Positions 1 to 12,339 of a stretch of DNA of 64,000 nt are shown piece after piece (position 1 is the stretch's first letter; every line of letters starts with the position of its first letter). The position numbers were made by a program, and so were the translations under genes. The stretch is taken from contig CM057009.1 in NCBI GenBank assembly GCA_029891345.1, positions 292,966,966-293,030,965 on the forward strand. Reading direction: 5' to 3'. The notes below the pieces were generated by a model, which worked only from the letters and a program-made list of their open reading frames with translations, had not been told where the DNA came from and did no database searches. The DNA is from Dryococelus australis (lineage: Eukaryota; Arthropoda; Insecta; Phasmatodea; Phasmatidae).

Positions 1-3000
1 TGCATAGCAAGTTGGCAAATTTTTAACTTTCTTTTCTTACTACACACATCGAAATCACCTCCACGACCGTACGGGTCCGGTCACGAAAATAAACATATAT
101 TTATCTCCAATTAATGTGATTACTTTCGTGTGTTCATTTTTGTTCTATAGCACGTGGTTTGAAAAATGAGAAATGCAATATCTCCAATAATGCTTCTGCA
201 TATGTCAGGAATGTTTAATAACAAGGTGTCTACGTACACAAACAGAAGGGGAAAATCATACACGTAAATAAATGCCAATATATACTAGCAATAATTCAAA
301 TAACTATGCGTTAAAATCTCCCGTTTGGAAGCGAAACCTCTGAACTTCTAACGGCCGACAAAAGAAAACATCCGAATTTATTATTTCGACTGTAGCAGAG
401 GTTTTTAAATATGGGAATGTTTATAGGTATGGAAATAATTCTAATAATGATAATTTAGATGGCAGTACAGCCTTGAGGACGTTTAATTTGAAATTTTAGA
501 GTGTAAGCCTATGGCAAATTGGAAATTTGTACATTCTTGGAATTGTTGGTTTCCACTCTGAGGAAAAACTGACGATATATTTTGGTTTTTATTGTTTAAA
601 TTACATGCGTTTGCCGAGTAAAGTGGGTTCTGCCCATATTTATAACATTAAAGGTAATACATAAAATGTACACAATCTTTATAAAAGTGAAATTAATATA
701 CAAGTCAGGGTATATATACGTTCGTTTGTTTCTTCAGTAAACCTAATCGGAGAAAATTTTTAGGTATATGATGTGTTTCTCTATTGTTTTAACTTCAAAC
801 AATAAAAAATGGCCAAACATGTTTTACGTATTTATATTTCTGATACACCAATTAATAACCTGATAAAAGAAAGTAGACAAAAGTGAGGGTTGGGCTAGTT
901 CTTAAAATGAATTTAGAACAATCACTAGAATTTGAAGTTTGTAAATTGTATCAAAAAGATTTCAAAATGGTACATACAACTCGAAACAATTTATAATACT
1001 ACTAAAATACCATAGAGAAAATTCTTGGAAATTCAATAAGTGGTTGGCTTGTGGAAACATTTAAAGTTTTACAACAGATTTAAATTTAAAGCAGGAAGAA
1101 GTTAAACCCTAACTGCAGACAAGCAAAGTGTCTGGTTTCAAAAAAAATGTTTGACAGCATCCATAAGGTTTAAAAAGCTCTATATACAAAACCAAACTTT
1201 CTTTGCAGAAATATTTAAAGTTAAACCGTTCAAAAATACACATAAGGAATATTTAAATATTATTTTCCTAATAACTTAATATTTTCATAAAACTACCTAT
1301 TATTGCTGCCGTGATACAATTTCCCACAAAGCACAGATAAATGTAGACAAATATCAGACACTTTTCTTCAGACATTTGACCATTTTATGTATTTGATTTG
1401 TCTTAATTGTATATTCTTAAAGTCCCTGTTTTTCTGCCATATGTCTGATCTGATTACGGCAGCTATACTAAACTATCATAAACTTATCTTTGTCTTACCC
1501 TGGGATTCGAACCCGCAACGTCAACTCACCATCTGGAGTTCGAAGAAAGTTAGAAAATATTTCGTTGACGAGTGTAGTCGATGCGAACCAGAAACGTCCA
1601 AGTATGTTAAATACATTAAAAAACTTGGGAAGATATAGCGTTCTTGCGTTCCTGAACTTGGGTGGCGGAAGCTGTTTAATTTATCTACCATCCAAACTAA
1701 AACTGAAATAATTGGAAGCAGATACGTGTCTGGAGAACAATGAGCTGCGACACCCGAGGAACCATTTCCTTCGGCAAGGCGTATCTTCGGGCGTGTAGAA
1801 CTCTCGAATGCAAAAAAGAAATTGAAACCACAAGCCATGATTGTTAACATTACTGATTCGTAACGCAGTCACGACTAACAAAAAGACTGTCATTTCCACA
1901 TTATCCTCATTTTCCGGCCATAGCGAAGAGCTTAACACGGCGTGATATTGAACTCCGACGTTTTTAATAGCCCATGCCAATAAAAATGTTATGTACGTTT
2001 GTTAAGCGGATGCTTCGCACTCCATGCCAGCATTATCAATTATGTGCTTCCCGTAAAAGTACACGTTCGATTCTTTAACTGTTTTTAATTACAGTTCTTT
2101 ACGTCGTAGCTTTTATGACGGGAGGCTGGCTAATGGGTCGACAGTTGGCATATGAAATTGCACATATAAACTTACACCTCAAAACGGCGCACATACCCAA
2201 GCCTTAGCCCGGGATACGAATCAGAGATGCTCGAATCCATTATTTGACTCGCTCGTTTATTGGATACTTGACGTGCTCATTTTTTTTATCTTGTCCGACT
2301 CGTCCTTAACTGGAGAAAATATCCGGGTACTCTGACTTTCCATGAAGTAGGCTAACTTGGCGTGATTGAACCAGCGGCTTTGCCATGAAGTTCATTCTAC
2401 TGCTTGCCGGTGCGATGTTGCCACAGCATACGCCTTCGTCCAGAGCCTAGGGCAGCTTTCGCGAAGTAAAGGCCTTGAAAACTTCAGCATTTGACTACGT
2501 GCGGCCGTTAATTTTACGAAGTCATTGGTACACAAGACAAACGTAAAGTTAAAATTCCGACAATTGAAATACATCACCCAAGCCTTCTTGTTCCTAAAAC
2601 AAGAAGTAGCCTTTAGGCTTGTACAAAAATCTCATTTCCAACAATTATAACATAACTCGTTTTCTTTGTTAACGATACAGACATGTGTATTCCCCCGCCC
2701 CCCCCCTACATAACTTTAGTTTGGCCTTTCTTTTATTTTGGCATGACAATATTGCCACGAGCTTGGCTCAATATACCGAGATAAAATCACCTCAGAATAA
2801 TGCAAAACCATACATTCTGTCCACCTAACATATCTGACTGATTCAAGGTGAAATTACTGTTTGAATTTAAACGTGAGTTTTTACTTTTCTAAACCATAAA
2901 GTCAAGACTTAGCTTTGCCAGTCTCATTGTGTCACACTCCATAAGAAACAAAATGTTGAAATGCAAACGGAAAGTCAAAACTTAAAGTCAAATGCCAAAG

Positions 3001-3299
3001 TTTTCCATTGTGTAATGGCCTTGAAGTTATCATACGAACTTGCCCATGCATGACTAAGAGCCGTGCTAAGAGACCTTGAATACTGAAGAATATTTTTAAA
3101 AAATCAATGAATAAGAAAATATTTTTATTCAAAATTTAAGCGTATCTTCATTTTGAATGCATCAAAAAGCACATTTTGTGGGAAAGAAAATCCTATATAA
3201 AACAAGAACATTGTAATAATTACGCTAGTTTTATAGTAAAAAATTTTAAAACTGCTTTCAAATGTGCACATATATATTAGCAACGAAAGTTGTAATTTT
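1..3299. other. AT-rich intergenic DNA, no gene recognised
   Basis: All open frames here are short and lack recognisable motifs, and they overlap one another on both strands. At about 1497-1525 there is a tRNA-like B-box (read on the minus strand as GGGTTCGAATCCC), which could be the edge of an old tRNA-derived SINE. I could not define its ends. A C homopolymer lies at about 2692-2706. Nothing else stands out. Confidence 0.5.
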
Positions 3300-3960
3300 T
3301 TTGCCGAGTAACCAAAGGAAATAAAGGTTTATGAACTCACTTTCCTGTCTGTGTCGGTATGTTTCTTTTGTGTAATGTAAGTGTGTGTGTGTGTGTGCGT
3401 GTGTGTGTGCGCGCTGTTTGCCCCCTCCCCCAAATAAAAACTTTTGGACACGTGAACAAATTTCACCAAACTCGGTACACATATAGAACTTATTAAGGAT
3501 ATCCAACTTTTATAGTTTACGACCACGTCGGATGCTTACTTTCAAAATTGCACCTATTTCAAATATAGTGTACTTTGTCATATCTCGACCATTAAAACGA
3601 TTTAATCACACTTTTTGTATGGACAGTGCATCATGTAATTATTGAATTTAGAAATGGATATCATTTTTTGTCTCCGATTTTGGAAGATTGCACCAAATTA
3701 CCAAATTTGGCAAGTAAATAATACCACGACAGGCCAAGTAAACAAATTCAATAAGAATAATTAGGCTCCTATTTTAAAAATGGTGTCCATAAAAATATTT
3801 TAAGTTTATTTGGTATATCTACCATAGCGTTCCGCCAATCACGACCAAACTATGCTTGCGGGAAGTATCTATTACAAGTATTATATACGACAAAAAAAGT
3901 CACTTTTTCAGCAATTTTGTAAGATAACGCTACTCGAATTAAGTTGTTATGTCATATATT
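3300..3960 (-). repeat. Dispersed repeat, inverted copy, with (GT)n
   Basis: Read on the minus strand, this stretch matches the repeat at 60,709-60,907. Shared blocks are a start near CGACGTGGTCG, then a block encoding the string SLVKF, a (CA)n run (3,379-3,412 as GT on +), and an end at ACAGGAAAGT followed by a pyrimidine-rich tail. Further out (3,560-3,960) are blocks resembling units of the ~140-bp arrays at 20.1-22.6 kb, such as a reversed GAGATATGAC and CCAAATTTGGCAAG. The short frames reading through it are repeat-derived and not genes. Confidence 0.6.
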
Positions 3961-4149
3961 TGGAAACAACCAACCTTTTCCTACCAAATGTGGCGAAGTA
4001 GTTTCGTGCACTCTAGCGGGCGACTGGTGAAACTCAGATGGTGAGTGCAAGCAGCTATCATTAGGGACCTGAGTTCGAGACTTGATGCACTATATAGGTT
4101 GTCACTATGGATAAACACAGCATCGCAGTCGTCACAGTGGAACGGCTGG

Positions 4150-4520
4150 GATGAACATGCAATGCTGGCTGCATGGTTGCTGGATGGAACTGTCTGTACG
4201 CACATGCATTAAAGGTTCGAGCGCAGGCAGGGTCCCTGAAGACAGAGTACGGATGTCTGTAATTGCAAAGGCTTGGTACATGATGTAAGTGCATAGAGAC
4301 AGACTATGGCTGCCTGTAAATGTAAAAGGGGTCTAACGCGCAGGCAGGGTTATGAAGACAGATTGTCACTGTATGTAACTGCAAAGGCTTGGTATATGAT
4401 GTAAGTACATGCATTGAAGGTTCGGTACACGAATGGAGGCAGGGTCATGAAGACAGAGTATGACTACATGTAATTGCAAAGGCTGGGTACATTAGTGCAG
4501 GTCGGAGACAAAGTATGACT
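4150..4520. repeat. Degenerate tandem repeat, ~100-120 bp unit
   Basis: The phrase GGCAGGGT..TGAAGACAGA recurs at about 4,226, 4,343 and 4,438. Each copy is followed by a variant of TGTAATTGCAAAGGCTTGGTACATGATGTAAGTGCAT cut into shorter pieces. Units differ in length because of small deletions. No coding pattern is seen. Confidence 0.7.
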
Positions 4521-4838
4521 GAAATTACGGACACAGCATGCTAGTTTGTGGTGCCCGTTTCGGGGCTGCCGCGACTGCTGGCTGTGAATTTGACCTCTCA
4601 ACTTCTTTATACACGTACATGATCAATAGTCTTCATTCGAACACTTCCTGATGTGTGCTTGACAGGCATACACTTATTTCGCTCTCACCGTATGTGTAGG
4701 TCTTGTTGTGATGGCTCTTCGTGACGTTTTCGCAGTGGAGCCTTGCTTCCACCCTCGACGAACGATTGTCTATTCACTGCGGGAGAACATGTAATGACTA
4801 CTTTAATGTCGTCGTGCATTACCTGTGAAATGATTGGT

Positions 4839-4925
<87 letters not shown>
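4839..4925. repeat. (CT)n microsatellite
   Basis: An almost pure CT run with one CC interruption. It creates spurious Ser-Leu and Arg-Glu open frames on the two strands. Confidence 0.97.
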
Positions 4926-4930
<5 letters not shown>

Positions 4931-5853
4931 GAATTGAATCTGTGATACCTTATTTTCAAGGATGGTACATTGTCTCATCCGTCATCAGAGCACATGATTT
5001 ATTTCCTATATAGTGTATGTACATGTTGTCAAGTGTGATGGTGTAATTGCCGTGTTGCTCTCTTGGTCGGTAATGTATACCGTACATGGAAAGACAGGAC
5101 GGTCATTGCGCTCTGTGCTTCCAGTGAGTTCACGTCGACGATATACGCACGCGGCCTACAGGTCATCACTGCTACACCAGTTAAGGTAAACCTCTGAGTA
5201 GTATATGAGTACCTTGAGGTCAATCCAATTTAGACCCTAAAATCCACGATTTTTTCTCAAATTTGAAGCTTTTTTCCTCCAAAATCAGGTATAAATAACA
5301 AACGTAAAATGAAAAAGGTACAAATAAAATTTACACAAAAATTCTGCACGAATAGTGAACATTATATTTTTTGAAAAAATTAAGCAAAATTAACAGCACA
5401 TGCATCAAATTAAGTAGATTTAAGCCATAATCAAGCAAATTTAAGTAAAAATCAAGCGAATAGATTCAAGACAATACAATTTATATGTTTTAAGACAATT
5501 CTAAATCGTGCATAGATTTTCCACTTTTCATTTCTTTTCGATTCTTTCCATTTTTGTTTTGTGTTATATCAAAAACATACAAAGTATATGATGAGAATAA
5601 ATTATTAAATTCATTCCCCCCAACCCCCCACCACCATAAAATACTAAGGACAAACATACAACAATATGTAAAAAATCTTATGAGAAATATCACAGCAAGA
5701 CTTTAAATAGTAAAAAAACTATTTTATTACTATCATTAATTTAAGTAGCTAAAAACAATTTTATTACTACCACTAATTTAAATACTTTTTTCGATAATAT
5801 TCCTTTTATATTTTTTATCTTTATATTTTTATTTTTCTTCGTAAATTTTTTTC

Positions 5854-5864
5854 TTATAAATAAA
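5854..5864 (+). promoter_or_regulatory. TTATAAATAAA box before PolB 1
   Basis: An exact TTATAAATAAA lies 11 bases before the ATG (5,876) that begins the readable PolB N-terminus. The same box precedes other genes of both Polintons (41,689-41,699 on -, 46,669-46,679, 47,044-47,054). It is probably a TATA-type viral promoter; that role is inferred. Confidence 0.5.
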
Positions 5865-5875
5865 CACATTTAAAT

Positions 5876-8800
5876 ATGGCAATGCGCAATTCAATAATAT
5901 ATCTGTGTGGACAGAGACTGCACGGTTTGAGAATTGTAGGAAGAAAATAAAAAATAGAAAATATATATAATTTAAGTAAAGATGGTCTTGTTCCAAGTAT
6001 TATTACCCAAACTCCACAAACAAGTGAACCCCAGTTAAATGATTAAAGGTTATTGAATTAAGAGGTAAAGCTAAGTTTAACAATAAAAAATGTAAACAAC
6101 CTAAGAAAAACTGAATTAATTACAGCTACTGCAAATGAAGAAGCAAAGAATAATTTTAAAAATTTACCTTTTTCAGGCTACAACACAAAATATAATAAAG
6201 CTAAAAAAGAATTTTAAAAAATATTCCCTTTTACTTATCAGATATTTGTAAAACCAAGAAACAAAAGTAATCGCAATTAAAAAAATTCGACTTTTTACAC
6301 CCGAAATTAAAGAATGAAATAAAATTTTAAGTCAAATTTTTCCTTCTAGACAAAAAAAATCATAATGAGCATGTGGAAAAGAAAATTCCGTTTGAAATTA
6401 ACGATGTTAGCCATAATTTAATTGATAATTTCAACATTTGGCAAACAAAATACAACATCGCATAAATAATTTACAAGGCGACTCGATAGAAAAAATGGAT
6501 GTTATTCTAAATGCTGTTCACGAAACAATGAAAAATGTAAGAAAATATACCAATTTTAAACAGGGTCACCAAATGAGTATATATGCAAATTATTAGAATT
6601 TTAACCATACAATTTCAGCAGCAAGAAGAAATAATTTAAATGCCGAAAATTTACTTAATCAACATGAGAAAATAATTACTTGAATGAAAATGTAGATATA
6701 AATGAAACTACTTTTAATATTGATGTTTACAAAGTCCCAAGAGGAAATATACCAAAAAAAAATTGTCAATTTAATTAACAATGAGGATAATTTATGCGGG
6801 CCCAGAGCAATAATTACAGCTTTAACATATGAAACTAATGTAATTTTGAATAGAGAATTAACGAATAATGAGATTATTTGTATTAGGAATTGAGAAAATT
6901 GCAAGAAGAATTGGCTCGTGAACTTTGCAAAAGAATGGGAAAAGATTGCGAAATTGGTTTCAGTGTGGAAGATATTATGGATGCAGAAAATTTTTTGGAT
7001 GTTCAAATTAAAGTTGTTTCAGCGGCACATTTCAACACAGTGATACAATCTGGTTAAAAAAAATCAACAACTATTTATTTGTATTTGCAAGATAAACAAT
7101 AAGATGTAATTAATAGTATGAGAGCATTTTTAGGTAGTGTTTATTAATGTAAAAATTGTGTCAAACCATACAATAATAAAAATCAACATGAGCGTGAGAA
7201 AAATAATAAAAATATATGTACTTTGTGCAAAAAACCGCAACTCGAAAAAGTTTGCGAATGTGAAGATCGTATTAGAATATGTCAAAAATGTAATAGAAAT
7301 TGTTTTGGGCAGGAATGTTTTACTAATCACGATTATGTATGTAAGACTGTTTATAAGTGTAAAACATGTAACAAAATATGTTTGAGAAATAAAAAACACG
7401 AACGTGGTTATGCCAAATGTTGGAATTGTAAGGAATTTGTGAAAACTGATGAACATAAATGTTATATGCAAGAGAGACAACAAAAATGTGGTTTTTGTAT
7501 GAAAGATTGTACTTGTAATGGCAAAAACGAGAAAAAAATATGGATTGTTCTTACACTAAAAAATACTACTATTTTGACTACGAAGAAACACAAAATACTG
7601 GTTTTCACACACCAAACTTTATATCTGTTCAAGATTTTTATGGTAACAGAATACATTTTAAAACAAATTATGAGTTTTGCGAATGGGCGATATCTGAAGA
7701 AAATAAAGGATATACATTTGTTGCACATAATTCCAAAGGCTACGATTCATAATTTATTTTACAATATCGTGTTAGAAATTGTATAGAACTTCATACAATA
7801 CATCAAGGTTAAAAGATTATGTCACTTAAAATATCGAGTCTAAATATCAAAATAATTGATAGTATAAACTTTATTCAAGGAAATCTTGTAACATTTCGCT
7901 AAACCTTATAAAGGGATATTTTCCACACTTTATTAAATATACCAGAAAATCAAAATTATGTAAGAAAAATACCTGCTACAAAATATTATGGAGTCAATAC
8001 AATGAAACAAGAACAACGAAAAGATATTTTAAAGTGGCATGCTGAAAATGCAAAAGAAAATTATATTTTCGATTTCAAAAAAGAACTTACCGAATATTGT
8101 GATTCTGATATTGATATTTTAAGACGGGTTGTCTTAAATTTAGAGAATATTTTCTATAAATAGCTAATATAGATCCTTTTGACTACATAACAACAGCGGG
8201 TGTTTGTATGGCTGTTTATAGATCGAATTTTCTTATGAAGAATACTATTGCAGTAGTTAAAGATGATAAAAAAGAAACTTTTAGTAAAGAATCAATTTCG
8301 TGGTTAAATACATTTCCAAAAGTTCGACGTGCATTAAATGGCGGAGAAGTTACTATTTGTGGAGCAAAAGTTGACAGTTGTGACGAAAAAACTAAAACGA
8401 TATATCAATTTCGAGGTTGTTTTTGGCATGGTTGTCCTGATTGTTATTCACCAGACACAATAAATAAATGTAACAATGGAAGTATGGATGATTTGCTTAC
8501 TAAAATAAACAATCGAATAACAATTTTAAGACAAAATGGTTACAACGTAAGGGAAATATGGGCCTACAAATGGAAAAAATCGATATTTTACAAAAATAAT
8601 TGAGAAAAAACTAGACATGTATTAGAACCATTGCAACCAAGAGATGAATTTTCGGGAGGTAGAATTAATGTGACAAAATTAAAAGTTTCAGGAAAAAAAC
8701 TAAGATATATAGATATATCCAACAGTGATGTTTTATGATTATTTTCCTGTTGGTCATCCTATTAAAATAATTAATTCTAAAAATTACAACGAAAATTGGT

Positions 8801-9868
8801 TTTGATTGATCAAATGTAAAGTTTTACCACCAAGAATATTATATCAACCAGTAATACCTGTTAAACAAGAAAAACTATTGTTTACTTTATGTTCAAAATG
8901 TGTTGTAGAGAAAAAAGGAGAATGTAAACATAGTGATGAAGAAAGAGCAATAAATGGAACATGTATTACATTAGAATTAAATAAAGCATTCGAAGAAGGT
9001 TATAAATTACTTAAAAACCATGAAGTTTGGCATTTCGAACAAAAAAATTTTAACATGTTCAGAAATTATATTAAAACATTTATGAAGATTAAATTAGAAA
9101 CTAGTCCTTGAGAAGACGATTATAAATCATAAGAAGAATATATTTGTCTTATTAAAAGTGAACAAAATATAGATTTAGACATTGAAAATATTTAACAAAA
9201 TCCAGGAAAACATACTGTTGCCAAAATTTGTTTAAATTCACTTTGGGGAAAATTTGGACACACACAAAATTTGACACAAACAGAATATATTACTGATCCA
9301 CCTTGTTGGTACAAAATGTTGTTTACACTAATGACAAAATAATTGAAGTGTCATATAAATACAACGATAATTATGTAGAAGATAGCACTGCAAAAAATAT
9401 ATTTATAGCAAATTTTACTACTTCAAATGTTAGATTAAGATTATATGAAATGTTAAATACATTTTGACACAGATAGCGTAGATTACATTGATGATGGTAA
9501 AAATACTGTTAAAACAGGGTGTATGCTTGGTGAATGGACAGACGAATTTGGAAAAAATGATTATGGTATCGAATGGGTAAGTACTGGGCCAAAAATCTAT
9601 GGTTATGAAACTTTTTTGGGAAAACAAGTTACAAAAATTAAAAAAGGAAGTACTCTAAAACACGAAAATGCTTTACAATTGAACATGAAATCAATGGTTG
9701 ACTTAGTACAAAAGCTAAGAAAAATGTGATTATAAAAAACAATATGATTACAAGAGATAAAAAAAATTTGGTGAATAAGTTTTTGGCTAAGGAATTTAAT
9801 TTTAACTGTGACAAATGTATGGCTTGAATGAAGATGATGTTATAGATACATTACCGAGGGGATATTAA
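5876..9868 (+). pseudogene. Polinton protein-primed DNA polymerase B (type 1), decayed
   Basis: The product would be the family B, protein-primed type polymerase that replicates the element. The N-terminus has a leucine/arginine-rich SAP- or Rho-N-like segment (about 5,920-6,130). Next is a region with the string LCGPRAI (6,790-6,815) and a Cys-rich zinc-binding stretch with many CxxC pairs (7,211-7,530). The 3'-5' exonuclease follows: Exo I FDYE at 7,573-7,584, Exo II AHNSKGYD at 7,723-7,746, Exo III-like EYCDSDIDIL near 8,092-8,121. Of the palm motifs, motif A is interrupted by a small deletion near 8,712-8,722, where the frame jumps between YIDI and PTVMFYDYF. Motif B (KICLNSLWGKFG, 9,223-9,258) and motif C (DTDS, 9,466-9,477) still read. 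It ends at LPRGY-stop. At least a dozen stops and frameshifts make it non-functional. The start was chosen by alignment of the N-terminal helix motif with PolB 2. Confidence 0.9.
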
Positions 9869-9938
9869 ACAAACAATTATATATTCTAAATTATATATTA
9901 TTATATTCTATATTATTATTGTCTATATTATATACATT

Positions 9939-10019
9939 TTACATATTCACAAAATCTGTAATGTTTCTAATATCTTTAGTTTCCAAAACCATATCAATAT
10001 CAGAACCATCAAAATCAAT
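9939..10019 (-). pseudogene. Minor capsid (penton-like) gene, 3' stub
   Basis: The last 26 codons plus stop of the penton-like single jelly-roll protein, containing LIDFDGSDIDMVLETK. This matches the same C-terminal strand of the fuller copy at 51,912-52,682 (KLIDFDGYEIDIV). The rest of the gene is missing: at position 10,020 the sequence passes straight into the 3' part of the packaging ATPase on the opposite strand, so one deletion removed most of both genes. Confidence 0.75.
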
Positions 10020-10021
10020 TA

Positions 10022-10165
10022 GACATGACTTATAAAAAATTTAAAGAAATTTGTGCAAAATGTTGGGTGTAAGATTATGATTTTATTACATTAGATTTCA
10101 GTACAAAAATGAAAGAAGGAAAGTGTAGCAATAAAATCAAACAATTTATAAAAATTAAAATATGA
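10022..10165 (+). pseudogene. Packaging ATPase gene, 3' stub
   Basis: The C-terminal end of the FtsK/HerA-type genome-packaging ATPase. The string DMTYKKFKEICAKCW matches DMPYEKFKEICVKCW in the Polinton 2 copy (53,176-53,220) and is followed by a similar LDFSTKMKEGK tail. An in-frame stop lies after the CW. Walker motifs and the rest of the ATPase core are absent. Confidence 0.8.
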
Positions 10166-10281
10166 TTGAAAATATGTTTTTGTTAAAATGAACGCTAAAG
10201 CGAACATTAAAATGAACGTTAAAGCAACGAGCATTGCATTTTTGCATTTGAATCAGATAATTATAAAAAAATATTTTACAT

Positions 10282-11125
10282 TCACAAAACATCTGTTTTA
10301 TTAATCCAAGAGTTATGAGAATTATCCAAACCCAACCATTCAACATAAATGTTATCTTCTTTAGTCTTTAGTTTTTAAGACTTTTCAACTAAATATTCAT
10401 TGGTATAATTAGTTTTCATTATTTCATAATCATCAAATTAACTTTTATTTATTCTCCATTAATAACTTTTAATTTGTAAGTTGGTAGATCGTATTTCAAA
10501 ACTTTAAAAATAGTCAATAATTCTGGTATTGAATTATGAGTATAACCCTTTTCCAAAAAATTGTTTAATTTTGCTCACACGGACATCTCCATATATGTTT
10601 GATATTTTTTTTTTCATTTTTATTATTAACTTCAATTTGTTTCATACTGATAATTCTATATTTATTATTGTTGTATTCTTTAACTAAATCATCTAATACA
10701 TGCAAACATTTATAATTACCATTCAAATCAAATTTTTTCCACATTATATTTTTCATTGCTCTGTTAAATATTTCTACTGCACTACCTTATAATTCGCTTT
10801 ATGCAGAATAATGAATAATATAATATTTCTGCATAAGATCTCCAAGTATTTTATAATTAAATTCAGAAACATTATCACTTTGTAAATTATGTGGTTTTCT
10901 TTTCATAAATATACATTCTAAACCATCTACTACATTTTTAGCTGTTTTATTTTTAATTGGAATTGCAAATACATATTTTGAAAAACATCAATAATTGTCA
11001 TAATATACTTGTATCTATTATTTATTTGTGATATGCCTTTTAAATTTCCAGTATCCATCTCAATAAGATCAATTTGCCATAAATCATCAATACCATACAA
11101 AATTACTTTTCTTCTTGGAAAATTT
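10282..11125 (-). pseudogene. Polinton retroviral-type integrase with C-terminal chromodomain, decayed
   Basis: This would be the DDE integrase that inserts the element. Read on the minus strand, the catalytic core begins GIDDLWQIDLIEMDTGN (first Asp in WQIDL). It has LQSDNVSEF with the second Asp and SAVEIFNRAMKN with the Glu, so all three catalytic acidic residues are visible. An SH3-like tail with KGYTHNSIPE and YDLPTYKLKVINGE follows. A chromodomain end, VEWLGLDNSHNSWINK (about 10,290-10,345), closes the gene before a TGA. Stops and frame changes occur throughout. The N-terminal zinc-binding domain is missing: upstream the sequence runs directly into the fibre-like repeat protein at about 11,120, so a deletion fused the two. 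Confidence 0.88.
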
Positions 11126-11500
11126 TTACAATAATATTGTATTTTGAATCTACATAAGTTTTTAATACATAATCAGAAACAATAGTTTTATATTTTGAAT
11201 ATTCGTCTTTTTTTAATACCTGTTTTGCATTATTTGTCCATTTCATATAATCAGCAATAATATTACTGAATTGTAAATGCATATCTTCTTTTAAAGCATA
11301 ATCAGCTATTTCTATATTTAAAAATATTTTATTGAATGTGTCTTTTTCATCTCTAGTATCATCTATATTAACTATTCTATGCCCTAAAAAAGAAACAAGA
11401 TTTTGTATAATCAAAACACGTGCTTAGTTTACTTTTTAAAGCAGAAACACCCGAATTGCATTGTGAATCTGCATATGTTTCTAAAGCATAACCATTATTG
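11118..11500 (-). pseudogene. Fibre-like repeat protein, decayed
   Basis: The minus strand reads YALETYADSQCNS, FDYTKSCFF, then RIVNIDDTRDEKDTFNKIF and IADYALKED, later TYVDSKYN. These are the same modules as the fibre-like gene of Polinton 2 (45,385-46,125). The core R-[IV]-x-N-[IL]..D-x-x-D-A-x-N-K pattern resembles short repeats known from bacteriophage tail fibres. It lies between protease and integrase. A role as a virion fibre or spike is inferred from the repeat type and its place in the capsid module. Frameshifts occur near 11,400, and the 3' end is fused to the integrase core. Confidence 0.6.
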
Positions 11501-11512
11501 TAAAAAAATTTA

Positions 11513-11924
11513 TTACAAGATTTGATTAATGTTTTCCCAAATATATCCGTCATTTAATAATAAAGAAATTATATTGTGAAACATAAAATCTTTCGAAAAA
11601 AGATGTAATACAATTCCATATAAATGTCCACATATAACTGTATTAAAATTATGAATTATATTATCATTGTAATAAATACATATTTTTTGAAATAATTTAT
11701 TAATTATTAGAAACATTTCCTCCAAATGAATCAAAATAGTAAACATCATTATTTTCTTTTAAAAAACAACAAACCCAATGAGTACCAGGATTTGTTGAAA
11801 GGTCAAAATTAACACCAGCACATTCATTTTTGTGCATTATTTTAGGCAATTCACCAATCATAGAAACATTTCTGAAATGTTTTATATTTAGCATTTCTTT
11901 TAATATCGTAATTAGATAGTGAGG
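11513..11924 (-). pseudogene. Adenain-like cysteine protease (maturation protease), decayed
   Basis: This is the Ulp1/adenovirus-type protease that matures capsids in Polintons. The minus strand shows ELPKIMHKNECAGVNFD, then GTHWV with the catalytic His, then VYYFDSFGG. A frameshift follows, and then ICIYYNDNIIHNF leads to VICGHLYG with the probable catalytic Cys. The order His, then acidic YYFDS block, then Cys before GH matches the family. The frame breaks at about 11,700 (the His part ends NVSNN-stop). It sits between the mu-like gene and the fibre-like gene, as in Polinton 2. Confidence 0.85.
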
Positions 11925-12324
11925 CTATAACCAAAAAATTTTTGGTCGTCCTCTTTTTGCAAGTAAACCACTTCCTGATTTATTTTCCATTGCTAAATTA
12001 TGTCTGTTGTTCTTCTAATTATTTTTTATTTTTTCTAGTTTGTTCAACAGAATTGTAAATTGCAGTAGCTCCTCCTGCTAAAGAACCAAGTGCACCTAAA
12101 GCAGTAAATAAAATTGGTAAAAATTCTTCATGGTCTAAACCACATCTAGATTTTTCTTTTAATATTTTCTTGAGTATTAGCATTAATAATCTTAATAAGA
12201 AACCTTCTCCTTCTATTTATTTTTTATTTTTTCTCTCAAATTGATCTTTTGTTAAAAAATAATCAATACCCAAATATCTTAATTGATAAATGGCTATATC
12301 AAAAGTTATATTTTTTATATTCAT
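11925..12324 (-). pseudogene. Small Gly/Ala-rich Polinton protein (mu/PX-like)
   Basis: It starts in a TTATAAATGAA box (12,320-12,330) whose ATG is the start codon. The N-terminus reads YQLRYLGIDYFLTKDQFER. After frame breaks there is GLDHEEFLPILFTALGALGS with LAGGA, a short hydrophobic Gly/Ala helix, and then a basic tail, MENKSGSGLLAKRGRPK. The Polinton 2 gene at 44,569-44,951 has the same organisation. Short proteins with a hydrophobic segment and a Lys/Arg tail in this position are usual in Polintons and are thought to be minor virion components. The exact role is unknown. Confidence 0.65.
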
Positions 12325-12339
12325 TTATAAGTACAACAA

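Noticed and set aside
4685..4978. Open frames with Arg-Glu or Ser-Leu runs
   Set aside because: Produced by the (CT)n microsatellite on both strands; no real coding content.
6659..7483. Minus-strand hydrophobic ORFs of 115-117 codons
   Set aside because: Antisense shadows of the AT-rich PolB 1 coding sequence.
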